64,000 nucleotides of DNA from Mesorhizobium shangrilense (GCF_040537815.1 NZ_JBEWSZ010000010.1:62001-126000); one strand, 5' to 3'. Numbered from the stretch's first letter, positions 46,398 to 56,664 are shown. Translations and numbers: made by a program. Notes: a model not told the origin generated them from the sequence alone.

Positions 46398-46579
46398 ATG
46401 AGATTCAGGATCTCCAACGATCGCCGGCCATTGTGCTGGAATTGAACCTTGGAGTTAGCAACGAGCGAGCAGGGCCATTTTGGCGACCGGGCCAACGCTC
46501 GGAATTGTCAACGTTCGTGAACACATTGGCTCATATGAGGCCTTTGTTGGGATTTTAACGTCACGTCTGAGGATATACA

Positions 46580-48439
46580 ATGTCGGCCAGCAACCTTTCA
46601 CCATCCACCACCTCGAATCTCCCACAGTCCGCACTGGCCTGGTCGGGCCTGAAACCTTCTGCGCTTGCGTTAGTGGAGACTGAGCAAAGCGCATCGTCCT
46701 TCGAGGCGATGCTGTCCACCTACTCGCTGGAAGACAAGACCGATCCTTTCGCGCTCCGGGACGTGCTGGGGCCGGATGTCGGGTCGACGCAGGATGTCGA
46801 GTCGACGTCGGAAGATTTGCAGCAGCACCCATTGGACCTGCTGCCGCCACATATGAGGGCGGCAATCGTATCAATGGGTCAGGACCAGCAGCCCTCTGCG
46901 ATCGATTCCCAATTCGTATCGCCGGCTCCCGTGCCGAGCTCGAGAATCACGTGGAATGGCGGCTCGCTGACCAAGGCCGAGTTGCAGATCGTGGCAGTGC
47001 TGAACCGTCACAAGGACCAATGCCCACTCAGTTGGGAGTCGCTTGGGGACAAAGCCAATGATCCCTCCACGCCGCCGGATCTGAAAGCGGCGATCGAGGG
47101 ACTGCAGCAGGATCCCGAACTCTTTTACGCGATTGGCTCGCAGGGCGATGGCCGCTGTGGAGGCAAGATCACGGCGAAGGATTTGTCTGGATTCTCCCGC
47201 CTTCACTCCCAAGTTGCCGAATTTCAGGAACGCCAGGCGCAAAGCTACGACCAGAACTACATACCATCCGACAGCACTGGAAATGCTCAGCCTTCGATCA
47301 TGACCTTGAGCGATGCATTGCGCGAGCTTTACCTGTACTCCGACAACCTGCCCAAGGACCTGAGTCCGGCTGATTTCAAGCAGATCGTCGACGGCCAAGC
47401 GAAAACCGACAAATGTCCGCCCCAGGTCATTGCGGCTGCTCAATACTTCCTCAACCACCCGGATGCCTGGAAGCAGTTGTGCGGTGGTGCGACAGACAGG
47501 GTCCACAAAGAGGACTTCCTGCAAGCCGCTTCATCGTCAATGAGCCTCACGCGAACCGAGCTGGATACGCTCAAGACGATTAACAGCCATCAGGACGCCT
47601 TCTTTGGAGGCGGTGACCTCACTCGTGACAAGCTGGCGAGCATGGCAGACAACAAGAGCCTCGATCCGAAAGTACGGCAAACTGCCTCGCAACTCCTCTC
47701 AGATCCTCTTTTGTTCGGTCTGCTGAACAATTCGATTACGGGCTATACGACCCATAATGGGTTCTTCGACTTCGGCGGCGGACATACGGTCGATTCCGGC
47801 AACGTCAGCAAAAAAGACTTTGCCCGTTTCTACACAAACATGTCGTCTGCGAACCGCACCGTTCAGCAGCCAAAGACCCACATGCCTGAAACCGCTGCAG
47901 AGCAGGACGCTGTCGCGGACATGAGGATGGGCCTGGCGGACCAGCCTGATATCAAGTCATCCAAAAAGAACGGCGGAGCCTTAATGCACGTAGTCGACTC
48001 TGTGCTCAAGGTGGAGGCTCAAGCGATTGACTGGGCTGCAACGGCGGTGGGAGTGCTCAGCTTCATTCCGGGCATCGGACAAGTGGCCGATCTTGCATCG
48101 ATGGTTCTCGAGAGCGAGTCGCAAGCAGCGAATCTCCTGCATACAGCCATTAGCGGAGGCAATATGAAGCGGGCGCTGGAAGAAGCTGGCCTAAATGTCG
48201 CGGCGCAGGCTGTCGGCCTTGTCGCAGGCCCCGAGGTCAAACTGGCAATTCGCAACGGGCTCATCAAGGAGGCGATGGAAGAGGCCTTGACGGCCGGCGT
48301 CAATCTGCCGCTTTCCACGGCGCAGTACTATGCAGAAGGCTACATGAACAACCTCCAAGCACGCCTTGCGGCCGACCCTGTGCAAGCCGCCGGCCTGCCC
48401 AGCCAGATGGGCGCGCCATTATCCCAGAACGTGGCCTGA
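46580..48439 (+). CDS. nopX: T3SS translocon protein NopX (NolX)
   Basis: 619 aa, HrpF-like. Repeated calcium-binding-like/helical modules in the middle (LTKAELQIVAVLNRHKDQCP, LTRTELDTLKTINSHQDAFF) and a C-terminal hydrophobic region (AIDWAATAVGVLSFIPGIGQ, GLNVAAQAVGLVAGPEVKLA) for insertion in the plant membrane. GAGGAT precedes the start. Own tts box upstream. Confidence 0.94.
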   Translation: MSASNLSPSTTSNLPQSALAWSGLKPSALALVETEQSASSFEAMLSTYSLEDKTDPFALRDVLGPDVGSTQDVESTSEDLQQHPLDLLPPHMRAAIVSMGQDQQPSAIDSQFVSPAPVPSSRITWNGGSLTKAELQIVAVLNRHKDQCPLSWESLGDKANDPSTPPDLKAAIEGLQQDPELFYAIGSQGDGRCGGKITAKDLSGFSRLHSQVAEFQERQAQSYDQNYIPSDSTGNAQPSIMTLSDALRELYLYSDNLPKDLSPADFKQIVDGQAKTDKCPPQVIAAAQYFLNHPDAWKQLCGGATDRVHKEDFLQAASSSMSLTRTELDTLKTINSHQDAFFGGGDLTRDKLASMADNKSLDPKVRQTASQLLSDPLLFGLLNNSITGYTTHNGFFDFGGGHTVDSGNVSKKDFARFYTNMSSANRTVQQPKTHMPETAAEQDAVADMRMGLADQPDIKSSKKNGGALMHVVDSVLKVEAQAIDWAATAVGVLSFIPGIGQVADLASMVLESESQAANLLHTAISGGNMKRALEEAGLNVAAQAVGLVAGPEVKLAIRNGLIKEAMEEALTAGVNLPLSTAQYYAEGYMNNLQARLAADPVQAAGLPSQMGAPLSQNVA

Positions 48440-48984
48440 CAAACAAATGTGCGCTTCCTCGGCGCGATTCGTCCATTCTATCAATCAGCTGCCGCGTAAG
48501 CTTTGCCTTCACCGCGCAGATCTGAGCAGCGCCTGGGAAGATCGAAAGGTCGCGATCTCGCTGTGAGCTTTTCACTAGGTTGTCCATCCGGCCCAAACCG
48601 GGAAAGCTGAGGTTGTCGAAGCTTCAGTGATTCTCGGAGGACCGGATGACCGTCCATAAGATGCCGGCTGACGCTACGCGTTCGAGAGCGAATTGTAAGG
48701 CGGGTCGAAAGCGGGCAGACGCCTGCAGCGTATCGAGACCATCGAACGGCTGCGCCGCCAGCGCTGGACGGGCAAACAGATCGCCGCTGAGGCCGGCCGT
48801 CTCGCCAGCGACTGCCAGCCGTGTTTTACACCGCCTGGATCGCGGCAGAAAGTTGAGCGTCGCGCCGGCCAGCTCGATCGCGCCGTGGACACCGGCTGCT
48901 TTGTACGCCGGCAAGGTGTCCATGATGACGATGCCATCCAGCTTCACGATCGGGACGAGGACCTGCTCGATAAGGAAAGGTGCC
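48440..48984. pseudogene. Mixed IS relics (IS481-like and IS630-like fragments)
   Basis: Plus strand at about 48715-48800: RIETIERLRRQRWTGKQIAA, a helix-turn-helix of IS481-type transposases. Minus strand at 48880-48950: DGIVIMDTLPAYKAAGVHGA and ATLNFLP, a second-aspartate segment of an IS630 transposase. Both are short and isolated. Confidence 0.6.
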
Positions 48985-49900
48985 TTACGGGACCATCAGT
49001 TGCGCACAGCGCGACCATACTGATGAGGTGCAGCGCCCGTGAAGATGGGGGGCCTCCTTTCTCGGCACTTTCAGCTTGGCGGTCGTGTCCCAGCCTGCCC
49101 GGTCGAGCAGCAGCACGGCGTGCGCGCCGCGCGCCACATGGCGGCTGATCTCGTCGAGGTGAAGCTGCATAGCCGCGGTGTCGACAAACGGTAGCGCCAG
49201 GGCTGCTCCCTTGCTGCGCGCCGGGCAGACGGCGCCGAACAGGTATGCGCTTTGATAGCGCTGGTCGGCGGGCTGCCTGGGCCGCGTGCCACGGCGCGCC
49301 CATTGCCGCACGACACCGTTCTTCTGGCCAATTTTGGCTTCATCTTGAAACCACACCTTGACGGGCTTGCCCTTCGACAGGTCGGCGAGGTGGGCGGCTA
49401 GCGTGCGCGGAAAGTTTTTTTGAACTCTCCACGATCCAGGCATTCTGCGCCAGATGGCGCGGCCGCGCGCTCATGTGCGAGAAGCCGAGTTCCTTCAGCA
49501 GCTTGCCCACGTAGCGCTCGTGATAGGCGACGCCGAAACGATCCTCGATGACGCGCTGCAGATCGATGCGCCGCCAGCGCACCACGCCGTCAACCGCCAG
49601 GTCCGGTCCCGTCTCGACGATTTGCGCCAGTTCGGCCTTCTGTTCCGGCGACAGGCGCGGCGTGGGTCCGCCATACCAGGCATCCTTCAGTCCGTCAGGG
49701 CCATCCTCGTTGAAGCGATGCACCCAGTCCCGCAGCGTCTGGCGGTCCATGCCGCCGATCCGTGCAGCATCTTCCCGGCTCATCCCGTCCATGACCCCAG
49801 CCAGCGACAACAAGCGCCTGCTCTGGTTGACGTCATTCGCCACCTTCGCCAGTCGCCGAAGCAATCTTCACCGCTGATCCCATCGCCCGAATCCTCCTCG
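48985..49900 (-). pseudogene. IS630-family transposase, frameshifted and truncated
   Basis: From about 49864: RRLAKVANDVNQSRRLLSLA, EDAARIGGMDRQTLRDWVHR and RYVGKLLKELGFSHMSARPR (HTH domains). In the next frame come VKVWFQDEAKIGQKNGVVRQ (first Asp), YLFGAVCPARSKGAAL and HAVLLLDRAGWDTTAKLKVP (second Asp). The stretch with the last acidic residue is gone. The true N-terminus seems shifted near 49870. Sits between nopX and the ttsI unit. Confidence 0.8.
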
Positions 49901-50404
49901 CGACAAGGAATCACGGATCAATCGCGGCGGATACCCCTAGAGAGTCAGCCCTCAGAACCTTTGGTATTAGACCCGCAACACCCGCCGCGTGGCGCGCGGC
50001 GCGCGGCCACGCAGCCGCGATCGAGGCCGCCTGGCCATTGAACCAAGTCGCCGCGCTTCAGGACACGCGAAGCCTTCAAAACCCCGCCAACAAAGATCGC
50101 CGCTCAGTGCTGTTGCCGTCGTCCCCATCGCCAAAAGGGTGCTTGGGGGAACCGTCCCGAATCCGCCACACCATCAGCGGACAGTGACGGCTGTTTCACC
50201 AAGCAAAGTCGCCAGCGCCGCGCCCACTCAAAGCGCCGTAGTGAGGTGAGGCGGCAGCCTGTTACCCATCTGGGTCGTCGAAGGTCAATGACGTCGATAA
50301 GGCGACGATCGTGCATTGACTCGTCGCCAAATGCTACGGATCCGCGATGGTGCGTGCTTGAGGAGGTGCCAGAGTCTACCGGGCGAAGACGAAAGGACTT
50401 GGCA
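49901..50404. other. No recognisable gene
   Basis: Contains the outer end of the IS630-type relic (near 49980) and otherwise short frames without motifs. It separates IS debris from y4xK. Confidence 0.4.
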
Positions 50405-50968
50405 TCAGTCGCCACTTTTGTCCGTCGTGAATGTCCTGTATTTGGCAGCTGGTATGGCAGCACGATCACCATCGCTTGGCTTGACAGCCTTGTTGTCGAA
50501 CAAATCGCGTGGATCGTTGACCATTACCGCGAGGTTATGGCGTGTCGAACAGCCAAGCGTCTGGTCGAAGGACTTGTCATTGAGCAACGGACTGGAAAAC
50601 GACGGACAGACAGGGGGGCGGGCATGATAGACAATCGCCTCTATCCGCACTGCGCGCCCGTGTTGGTCGAGCAAATGGATGTTGTACGCATCGATGCCCA
50701 TCTGCCTGGCCTGATGGATTGTCTCTGCGCTGAGCCGGGGCGACCCGCTGATAAGCAGATGAAGCGCATCGCGCCGTCCGCGACTGGCCCTCTCAAGGAA
50801 AACACGCAAACGCTGCCGTTCCGAAGCGCGAAGACTCTCTAACATCAGGACGGAGGTCTCCTGCCGGATAAGGATCGGGGTCGATGGCTCGACATAGATC
50901 GGCGGGCTTACGCAGCCACTTAGGCTTGCCGTAAGAGCGACCAGGAGAACTTTGATCCGCAACGTCAT
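50405..50968 (-). CDS. CpaD-like lipoprotein of the T3SS locus (y4xK-like)
   Basis: 187 aa from ATG 50968, ten bases after the rhcC2 stop. Signal with lipobox LTASLSGC (Cys19). The body has QRLRVFLERASRGRRDALHL, LISGSPRLSAETIHQARQMG and CSTRHNLAVMVNDPRDLFD, the CpaD pilus-assembly pattern. Matches y4xK, encoded after the rhcC2 secretin gene (y4xJ) in NGR234. Likely helps secretin assembly; this is inferred from the Tad-pilus relative. A longer form starting at GTG 51022 would lack a proper signal sequence. Confidence 0.85.
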   Translation of the reverse strand: MTLRIKVLLVALTASLSGCVSPPIYVEPSTPILIRQETSVLMLESLRASERQRLRVFLERASRGRRDALHLLISGSPRLSAETIHQARQMGIDAYNIHLLDQHGRAVRIEAIVYHARPPVCPSFSSPLLNDKSFDQTLGCSTRHNLAVMVNDPRDLFDNKAVKPSDGDRAAIPAAKYRTFTTDKSGD

Positions 50969-50978
50969 TCGACCACAG

Positions 50979-52436
50979 CTATTCGATGATAAAGCCGGCA
51001 CTGCCCTTGGCGCCTGGCGCACCGGTGCGGGCAGTAGCGCGGCCTCGCGGCGGACTTGCCGGCGAATTCGTCACAGTGCCCCCCCCGTCCAACGCTGGTG
51101 CCATCCGGTCCGTGGGTGCGCTCATCTGGTCGGGGCTGGAGCCTGGCCTTACGATGTAAGGCGTAACCAGAATAACCAGTTCCGACTCTTCCTTTTGAAA
51201 TGAGGACGAACGGAACAGGGCGCCAAGGATCGGCATTTCGCCAAGCCAGGGAAAAGCACTGATGTCATTGTTGACGTTACGCCTGATGAGACCGCCAATT
51301 GCAAAGCTCTGCCCGCTGGCGAGTTCGACGACTGTGTCGGCACGCCGCGTGGAAACTGCCGGCACGGAGATACCGTTGATTTGAACGGCACCTTGTGACG
51401 ATAGTTCACTGACTTCGGGCTTTACGTGAATGTTGATTAGGTTGTTGTTGAGAACGGTTGGCACGAATTCAAGGCTGACGCCGAAGTGACGGAATTCAAT
51501 CGAGACTTGCCCATTTTCCTGCGGGACAGGAATGGGGAATTCGCCGCCGGCGAGGAAGCTGGCGGTTTCACCGGACATCGCAGTGAGATTTGGCTCCGCC
51601 AAGACGGAAGCGATGTGCTCCTTGGCGAGCGCGTCGAGAACCGCGCCGACGCTGATATTGCCATTGTTGAATCCGATTTCTGCCGTACCGCCACCATTAG
51701 CCGCACCAGAGCCAGCACCTCCGCCGCCGCGTAACAAACCCACTTTGAAATTGCCGATTTGACCGAAGGCGGACAGGTTAATACCGAGTTCCTTCATGGC
51801 GCTACGGGAGACCTCCGCTACGCGCACACTCAGATTAACCTGCAAGGACCCAACGACCTTGATGTTATTGACGACCTGCCCACCGTCACCGAGAAATTGC
51901 TCAGTGACTCTTTTCGCAGTGTCGACGACTTCGGCATCGGGCGCTGTACCGCTAAGGATTGCGCCGCGCGGGGTATACTTGACGCGGATTGGATAGTCGC
52001 CGACCTGATCCCTCAACATGGCCCGCAGATCCCCGATCGGTTGCGTGACGACAATTTGCAACTCGGCGAGAGCCTCGCCGTTGTCGTCCAAGGCGAATAG
52101 GCTGGTCCGCCCGGATTTCTTGCCAAAGACGAAGATGGTTTTGTTCGAGGGTGCCTGATAATCCGCGATCGTCGGGTCGGCAACAAAGATGGTCGCGGCT
52201 GCCGCGGGCAGATGAACTGTCTTGCCGAGCGAAGAGGAAAGGTTGAGCGTGGCATTGATGCTATTGGAAGCGGCACGTGGCGCCCCTTTATCCCCGTTGT
52301 TTTGGGCCACGGCAGAAAGTGGAGATAACAGCATGAGCGCGCAGAGGAGAGGGCCCAAGTAAGGACAAACGGTAGCTCTCGAACCGTCGATGAGAGTCGG
52401 CCGCCGATTGGTGCCAGGATGACGAGTTGGAACCAT
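50979..52436 (-). CDS. rhcC2: Secretin channel half RhcC2
   Basis: 485 aa from ATG 52436, with a signal peptide (LCALMLLSPLSAVAQ). N-terminal BON-like/Cpa-type module (TVHLPAAAATIFVADPTIAD, GKKSGRTSLFALDDNGEALA) and a full secretin domain (VNLSVRVAEVSRSAMKELGI, AEPNLTAMSGETASFLAGGE, SGQSFAIGGLIRRNVNND, VILVTPYIVRP). Works with RhcC1 to form the outer-membrane pore. Starts 34 bases after ttsI, so it belongs to the nod-box-driven unit rather than a tts-box unit. The longest frame extends 39 codons into ttsI and was not used. Confidence 0.93.
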   Translation of the reverse strand: MVPTRHPGTNRRPTLIDGSRATVCPYLGPLLCALMLLSPLSAVAQNNGDKGAPRAASNSINATLNLSSSLGKTVHLPAAAATIFVADPTIADYQAPSNKTIFVFGKKSGRTSLFALDDNGEALAELQIVVTQPIGDLRAMLRDQVGDYPIRVKYTPRGAILSGTAPDAEVVDTAKRVTEQFLGDGGQVVNNIKVVGSLQVNLSVRVAEVSRSAMKELGINLSAFGQIGNFKVGLLRGGGGAGSGAANGGGTAEIGFNNGNISVGAVLDALAKEHIASVLAEPNLTAMSGETASFLAGGEFPIPVPQENGQVSIEFRHFGVSLEFVPTVLNNNLINIHVKPEVSELSSQGAVQINGISVPAVSTRRADTVVELASGQSFAIGGLIRRNVNNDISAFPWLGEMPILGALFRSSSFQKEESELVILVTPYIVRPGSSPDQMSAPTDRMAPALDGGGTVTNSPASPPRGRATARTGAPGAKGSAGFIIE

Positions 52437-52470
52437 TTTCAAGACAGTCTTTTCTTTCACATTCGACCAA

Positions 52471-53157
52471 CTATGCGGATGCCGCGTCAGGCAATTCAAG
52501 AATGTAACCAATGCCACGCACGGTCTTGATCCGTGGCGTTGCACTTGACCCACTCAGATGTCTACGTAAGCGATAGATTCCGACTTCAAGCGCGTTGGTA
52601 GATACCTCGTCGTTGAACGAATAGAGGTGACCTTCCATCTGCTCACGCGGCACGATGCGGCCTGCACGACTAAGCAGATGCTCTAGAATACATAGTTCGC
52701 GGCGTGCGATCGTCAGCGGACAACCCGCAACGGAAACCTGTCGGCCGATCGGGTCGAAGTTGAGATTGCCAAATACAAGGATGGGGTCGGTGATCTGTAT
52801 CGACCGGCGCTGAATGGCTCTCATTCTGGCGATGAGCTCAACAGGACAGACGGGTTTGAGAAGAAAATCGTCCGCGCCACCGTTGAAAATGGCAATTCGC
52901 TTCTCGATATCGTTGAAGCTACTCATAATGACGGCAGGAACTGAATGCCCCTCGCTCCTTAGCTGTCTCAGCCAGTCCAAGCCATCGCCATCAGGCAGAG
53001 CCAACTCGAGCAGGAGAATTTCATAACTCGCGCAATGAAATGCACTAGACGCCTGTTCCAGAGTACAAGCTACATCAACGGCGAAGCCGCTATCCGCGAG
53101 CGCAACGCGCACCGCGCGTGCAAGATCGGAATGATGGTCAACCAGCAGCGTTCGCAT
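52471..53157 (-). CDS. ttsI: T3SS transcriptional activator TtsI
   Basis: 228-aa OmpR-type response regulator with a receiver domain (1-120) and a winged-helix DNA-binding domain (LTIARRELCILEHLLSRAGR, TNALEVGIYRLRRHL, KTVRGIGYIL). The phosphoacceptor position holds Glu51 (ILLLELALPDGDG) instead of Asp, and the acidic pair near the N-terminus reads DHH (residues 7-9). It is therefore probably active without phosphorylation, as accepted for TtsI in other rhizobia. It binds tts boxes. A nod box lies about 340 bases upstream. Confidence 0.95.
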   Translation of the reverse strand: MRTLLVDHHSDLARAVRVALADSGFAVDVACTLEQASSAFHCASYEILLLELALPDGDGLDWLRQLRSEGHSVPAVIMSSFNDIEKRIAIFNGGADDFLLKPVCPVELIARMRAIQRRSIQITDPILVFGNLNFDPIGRQVSVAGCPLTIARRELCILEHLLSRAGRIVPREQMEGHLYSFNDEVSTNALEVGIYRLRRHLSGSSATPRIKTVRGIGYILELPDAASA

Positions 53158-53493
53158 TTCATCTCATAATCAAAGTAGGAGAATCCATCGAGCACGTCAC
53201 CGTCGGCTATGGGGCCGGGCGACAGCAGAAGTCGCGCAACTCGTGGCCGTATTCGTAACCGCTCTTTCGGATGGGTAGTCGCAGGAGCATGCAAGCCGCA
53301 CGCCTGCAATAGTCGCGGATAGGAGCATGTGGAGGCCTGTTGACGGGCCGAAACTGACGGTCGGCCGGCCCAACCCCGCCTGCGATTTCTCTGCGCATCG
53401 ATTCTCCAACATGCGGCCCCCTTGCTTCGTTAGGCCAGCGCCGACGTCCAGAGCCCCAAGATTCCTGACTAGAAGGGTTAGCTCTCGAGAAGC
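53158..53493. other. Long ttsI leader
   Basis: About 335 bases between nod box and ttsI with no credible gene. A tts-like element GCTTCTCGAGAGCT (minus strand, about 53482-53495) directly follows the nod box. Confidence 0.5.
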
Positions 53494-53542
53494 GAAATTA
53501 ACAAATCGATTGTTCGGATCGGTACGCATCCACATGATGGAT
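53494..53542 (-). promoter_or_regulatory. nod box upstream of ttsI
   Basis: On the minus strand ATCCATCATGTGGATG (from 53542), seven bases, ATCCGAACAATCGATTTG and then TTAATTTCG. This follows the 49-base NodD-binding consensus block by block. Gives flavonoid/NodD control of ttsI-rhcC2-y4xK. Confidence 0.9.
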
Positions 53543-53962
53543 GGATTCCGCATATTCACCTCAGGTCGGGCTGCCCTACCCATGAAGCATTCAGACCGAA
53601 GGGCGGGCCCCCGATCCGATCGAAGATCGCGAGACGACACTGAAGGGATCGAGAACACACTGGAACGGGCTCCCCAAGCATCTGCCGAGACCGGATTGGG
53701 AAACCATCAGGGAAGGACTGCCACAGCGGTTGCATGGCAAGTGCTTAGCCGCGCGATTGCGCGCTCATGGCCGACTGACGGGTTGATGCTTCACCCCGCG
53801 ACTATAAGCTAGGCAGGCGAGGAACGGCTGACGGGACGGCGGTACAGGCAGCCGGATCCGCTCATTCCGCGGATACTGGCGCTGCCTCCCGCGCGCGGCG
53901 GTCGGCCATCGCGTTGGCGGCCGAATAGCCGCACGCTAGAGTGGCCGTTCCGACGGCCCTCC
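53543..53962. other. No recognisable gene
   Basis: Upstream of the nod box. Frames on both strands are compositionally odd and lack motifs. Confidence 0.4.
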
Positions 53963-54330
53963 CTAAGGCGACGGGGTAGCCACTTCGTCCTTCATGTCGA
54001 GGGATTCTTCGACTGCTTCCGGGTTCCGGGCAATGGTCAGAGGAGCGTATTCACCGCTGCATCCGGTTCCGAGCGACCTTGCTCAAAGTTCAAAGCGTTG
54101 CCAGATCGAGGCCATTACCTCACGGAGAATGCCTCCTGGGAGAGCTTCGTGCGATCCCGGACTTCGCGGACGCTTATCGGCCGCGGCGCATGAACCTTTG
54201 CGATCACTCCTGCGGACGAGAGTTCATCCTTCAGTGACCGGAAGTCGTCGACGCAAGGAACCGTCACGAATGCCTTGCCGTGATCAACCATCTCCGCGAA
54301 GACTGCGTGGGCCGTCCTCAGAGCAGCTGT
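53963..54330 (-). pseudogene. XRE/HigA-type antitoxin relic
   Basis: The minus strand reads AEMVDHGKAFVTVPCVDDFR, then PRPISVREVRDRTKLSQEAF, a frameshift near 54120, NFEQGRSEPDAAVNTLL, another shift and ARNPEAVEESLDMKDEVATP to the stop at 53963. This is the HTH signature (vRe.R...LSQ..FA...G....L..WEQGR..P) of HigA/XRE antitoxins fused after a short domain. Two frameshifts; no toxin partner is visible. Confidence 0.65.
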
Positions 54331-54536
54331 CTCCTGGCGAGAACCCGAGCAGCCTCAGGAGTATTCGCGCCGTGAAGAAGGCTGAGGTTCAGCCGGACGG
54401 GAGAGCCTGACGACACCCGGACGACGTCCCGGGTTCGCACCTGTTGTGCGAACGCTCCATGAACTTCGATATAGTCGACAACCAGCTTGTCCGCGATCAC
54501 CCGACCGAGCATAGGTGCACATGGAGCGAGTCGCTG
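54331..54536. other. Gene debris downstream of thiD
   Basis: A minus-strand frame (54318-54512) ends a lost protein of unknown identity; nothing can be assigned. Confidence 0.35.
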
Positions 54537-55298
54537 TCATCTGGCTGCGTTCTTCTTCAGCTTCTCGAAAACAAATCCTTTGCCTTTGCGCACGCTGTCT
54601 TCAAGTGATCTCGCATTCGCCAGATGCGCGGCAATCGCGCTGGCCAGCATGCATCCCGTCCCGCGCATCGATGCCGCAAGGCGCGGTGTGTCGAGGCGGA
54701 TTGGCTCTTGATCGGAGCGCAACAGAATATCGGTTGATCGAGGCCCCGATGCGTGGCCGCCCTTGATCAGCAGCGCCTGCAACCCCGCCGCCAACAATTG
54801 TTGTCCTTGCCGCAATGCACCGATCTCATCCGCTGCCGGCTCTGTGCCGACAAGGAGGGCCAGCTCGATGAGATTGGGTGTCACCAGACGGCAAAGCGGC
54901 ATCATATTACCAGTCATGACGCGGATCGCGCTCGCCTCGAGCAGAGCCCGGCCTGAGGTGGAGGCCAGCACCGGGTCGAGTACCGCAGGCACCTGCGGAT
55001 TTTCGCGCAGCACGGCAGCAACGGCAGCGATGATCTCAGCCGTTGCGAGCATGCCGATCTTGACGGCCGCCACCTTATTGGCCTCCAGCCCAGCGCGCAT
55101 CTGATCGGCGACCAGACCTGGTTGAATAGGGTGGATTTCCAGGACAGCTTCGTGCGTCTGCACCGTGAGCGCGGTGACCGCAAGGCAGGTGCGCACGCCA
55201 AAGGAAGCGATGGTCTCGATATCGCGAGCAATTCCGGCACCCCCGCTGGAGTCCGAGCCACCGACGACCAGCACATGCGGTTCTCGCCTCAGCGCCAT
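54537..55298 (-). CDS. thiD: Hydroxymethylpyrimidine (phosphate) kinase ThiD
   Basis: 253 aa. Phosphorylates HMP and HMP-P to HMP-PP for thiamine synthesis. Ribokinase fold: LVVGGSDSSGGAGIARDIE at the start, then AVKIGMLATAEIIAAV, VLDPVLASTSGRALLE, VTPNLIELALLVG and the catalytic MRGTGCMLASAIAAHLA. ATG at 55298 gives a ten-base overlap with the thiE stop; another ATG lies seven codons upstream. Last gene of thiCOSGED. Confidence 0.94.
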   Translation of the reverse strand: MALRREPHVLVVGGSDSSGGAGIARDIETIASFGVRTCLAVTALTVQTHEAVLEIHPIQPGLVADQMRAGLEANKVAAVKIGMLATAEIIAAVAAVLRENPQVPAVLDPVLASTSGRALLEASAIRVMTGNMMPLCRLVTPNLIELALLVGTEPAADEIGALRQGQQLLAAGLQALLIKGGHASGPRSTDILLRSDQEPIRLDTPRLAASMRGTGCMLASAIAAHLANARSLEDSVRKGKGFVFEKLKKNAAR

Positions 55299-55894
55299 CG
55301 GTCTGTCTTTTCGATCCATTCTCGCGTGCGCGCTTCAGGGTCGTCGTTCAACGTGATGTCGGTGACCACCGCCGCACCGTCCGCACCGGCCGCAAAGACA
55401 CCGTCGAGCCGGTCCGGGTTGAGGCCACCAATGGCGACCAGGGGAATCGGTGCGACCCGGCGCTTCCACTCTGTGATCCGTTCTATCCCTTGCGGCGCCC
55501 ATTTCATCTTCTTCAGGATCGTGGGATAGACAGGCCCCAACGCAATATAGTCGGGCTCGGCGGCCAGCGCCGTTTCCAGTTCGGTATGATCATGTGTGCT
55601 CAGTCCGAGCCTCACGCCGGCTGCCCGTATCCGCGAAAGGTCGGCGGTCTGCAAATCCTCTTGGCCGAGATGCACGAAGTCGCAACCTTCCTCGATTGCC
55701 AGGCGCCAATGGTCGTTGACGATGAGCTGGCATTGCTGCTCGGCGCACAGGGCCTTCGCCTTGCTGATTTCGGCGCGCAGCCCGGCATCATCCATGGTCT
55801 TGATGCGAAGCTGAACCAGCTTGACGCCGAGCGGTGCCAGCCGTTCGATCCAGGCAGCGCTGTCGACGATCAGGTAGAACGGATCGAGCTTCAT
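55289..55894 (-). CDS. thiE: Thiamine phosphate synthase ThiE
   Basis: 201 aa from ATG 55894, which overlaps the thiG stop (ATGA). Couples HMP-PP with thiazole phosphate. TIM-barrel motifs: [79 protein letters not shown] and [20 protein letters not shown]. Confidence 0.94.
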   Translation of the reverse strand: MKLDPFYLIVDSAAWIERLAPLGVKLVQLRIKTMDDAGLRAEISKAKALCAEQQCQLIVNDHWRLAIEEGCDFVHLGQEDLQTADLSRIRAAGVRLGLSTHDHTELETALAAEPDYIALGPVYPTILKKMKWAPQGIERITEWKRRVAPIPLVAIGGLNPDRLDGVFAAGADGAAVVTDITLNDDPEARTREWIEKTDRWR

Positions 55895-56664
55895 GAGAAA
55901 ACCGCCCTGCCGATCGTCGGCGTCGACGGCACGGCGACGTCGCGCGGCTCGATCATGCCCGAGCAAAAGGCCTCACGACCGGCCTCGACCGCCTTGCCGA
56001 ACGCACGCGCCATGCAGACTGGATCGGCCGCCTTGGCGACCGCTGTGTTCAGGAGCACGGCGTCAAAGCCGAGTTCCATGACGGTTGCCGCGTGCGACGG
56101 ACGCCCAAGCCCCGCATCCACAATCAGCGGGACGCCAGGAAAATGCCCGCGCATCGAGCGCAGCGCCATGATGTTGATCGGTCCGAGGGCGGAGCCGATC
56201 GGCGCGCACCACGGCATCAAGACCTTGCAGCCCGCCCCAAGTAGCCGCTCGGCGACAACAAGGTCGTCGGTGGTATAGGGAAATACCGCAAAACCGTCCT
56301 CGCACAGGATGCGGGCCGCTTCGATCAGGCCGAACACGTCGGGCTGCAGCGTGTCGTGGTTGCCGATCACTTCGAGCTTGATCCAATTTGTGCCGAAGAC
56401 CTCACGCGCCATTTTCGCGGTCGTAACCGCTTCCTTGACGGAGTGGCAGCCAGCAGTGTTGGGCAGGATTTTTACGCCGAGCGATCGGATCAATGACCAG
56501 AATTGTTCGCCGGCCCTGCCGCCTGCCATCTCGCGGCGCAACGAGACGGTCACCACGGAGGTTCTGGCTGCCTTGACCGCGTCGGCAAGGATGGCCGGCG
56601 ACGGATACTGAGCGGTGCCTAGAAGCAGGCGAGAGGAGAGGTTCGTTCCTAGAAGATCGAACAT
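55891..56664 (-). CDS. thiG: Thiazole synthase ThiG
   Basis: 257 aa. Forms the thiazole ring from deoxyxylulose phosphate, dehydroglycine and ThiS-thiocarboxylate. [28 protein letters not shown], the Schiff-base lysine in [27 protein letters not shown] and [20 protein letters not shown] are intact. Follows thiS by three bases. Confidence 0.95.
   Translation of the reverse strand: MFDLLGTNLSSRLLLGTAQYPSPAILADAVKAARTSVVTVSLRREMAGGRAGEQFWSLIRSLGVKILPNTAGCHSVKEAVTTAKMAREVFGTNWIKLEVIGNHDTLQPDVFGLIEAARILCEDGFAVFPYTTDDLVVAERLLGAGCKVLMPWCAPIGSALGPINIMALRSMRGHFPGVPLIVDAGLGRPSHAATVMELGFDAVLLNTAVAKAADPVCMARAFGKAVEAGREAFCSGMIEPRDVAVPSTPTIGRAVFS

Noticed and set aside
53197..53658. 153-codon frame across the nod box and ttsI leader
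   Set aside because: Contains the nod box itself and has no recognisable features.
54547..54570. tts-like TTCAGCTTCTCGAAAAC on the plus strand
   Set aside because: Lies inside the thiD coding region, lacks the GTCAG start and the AGCT end, and no effector follows.
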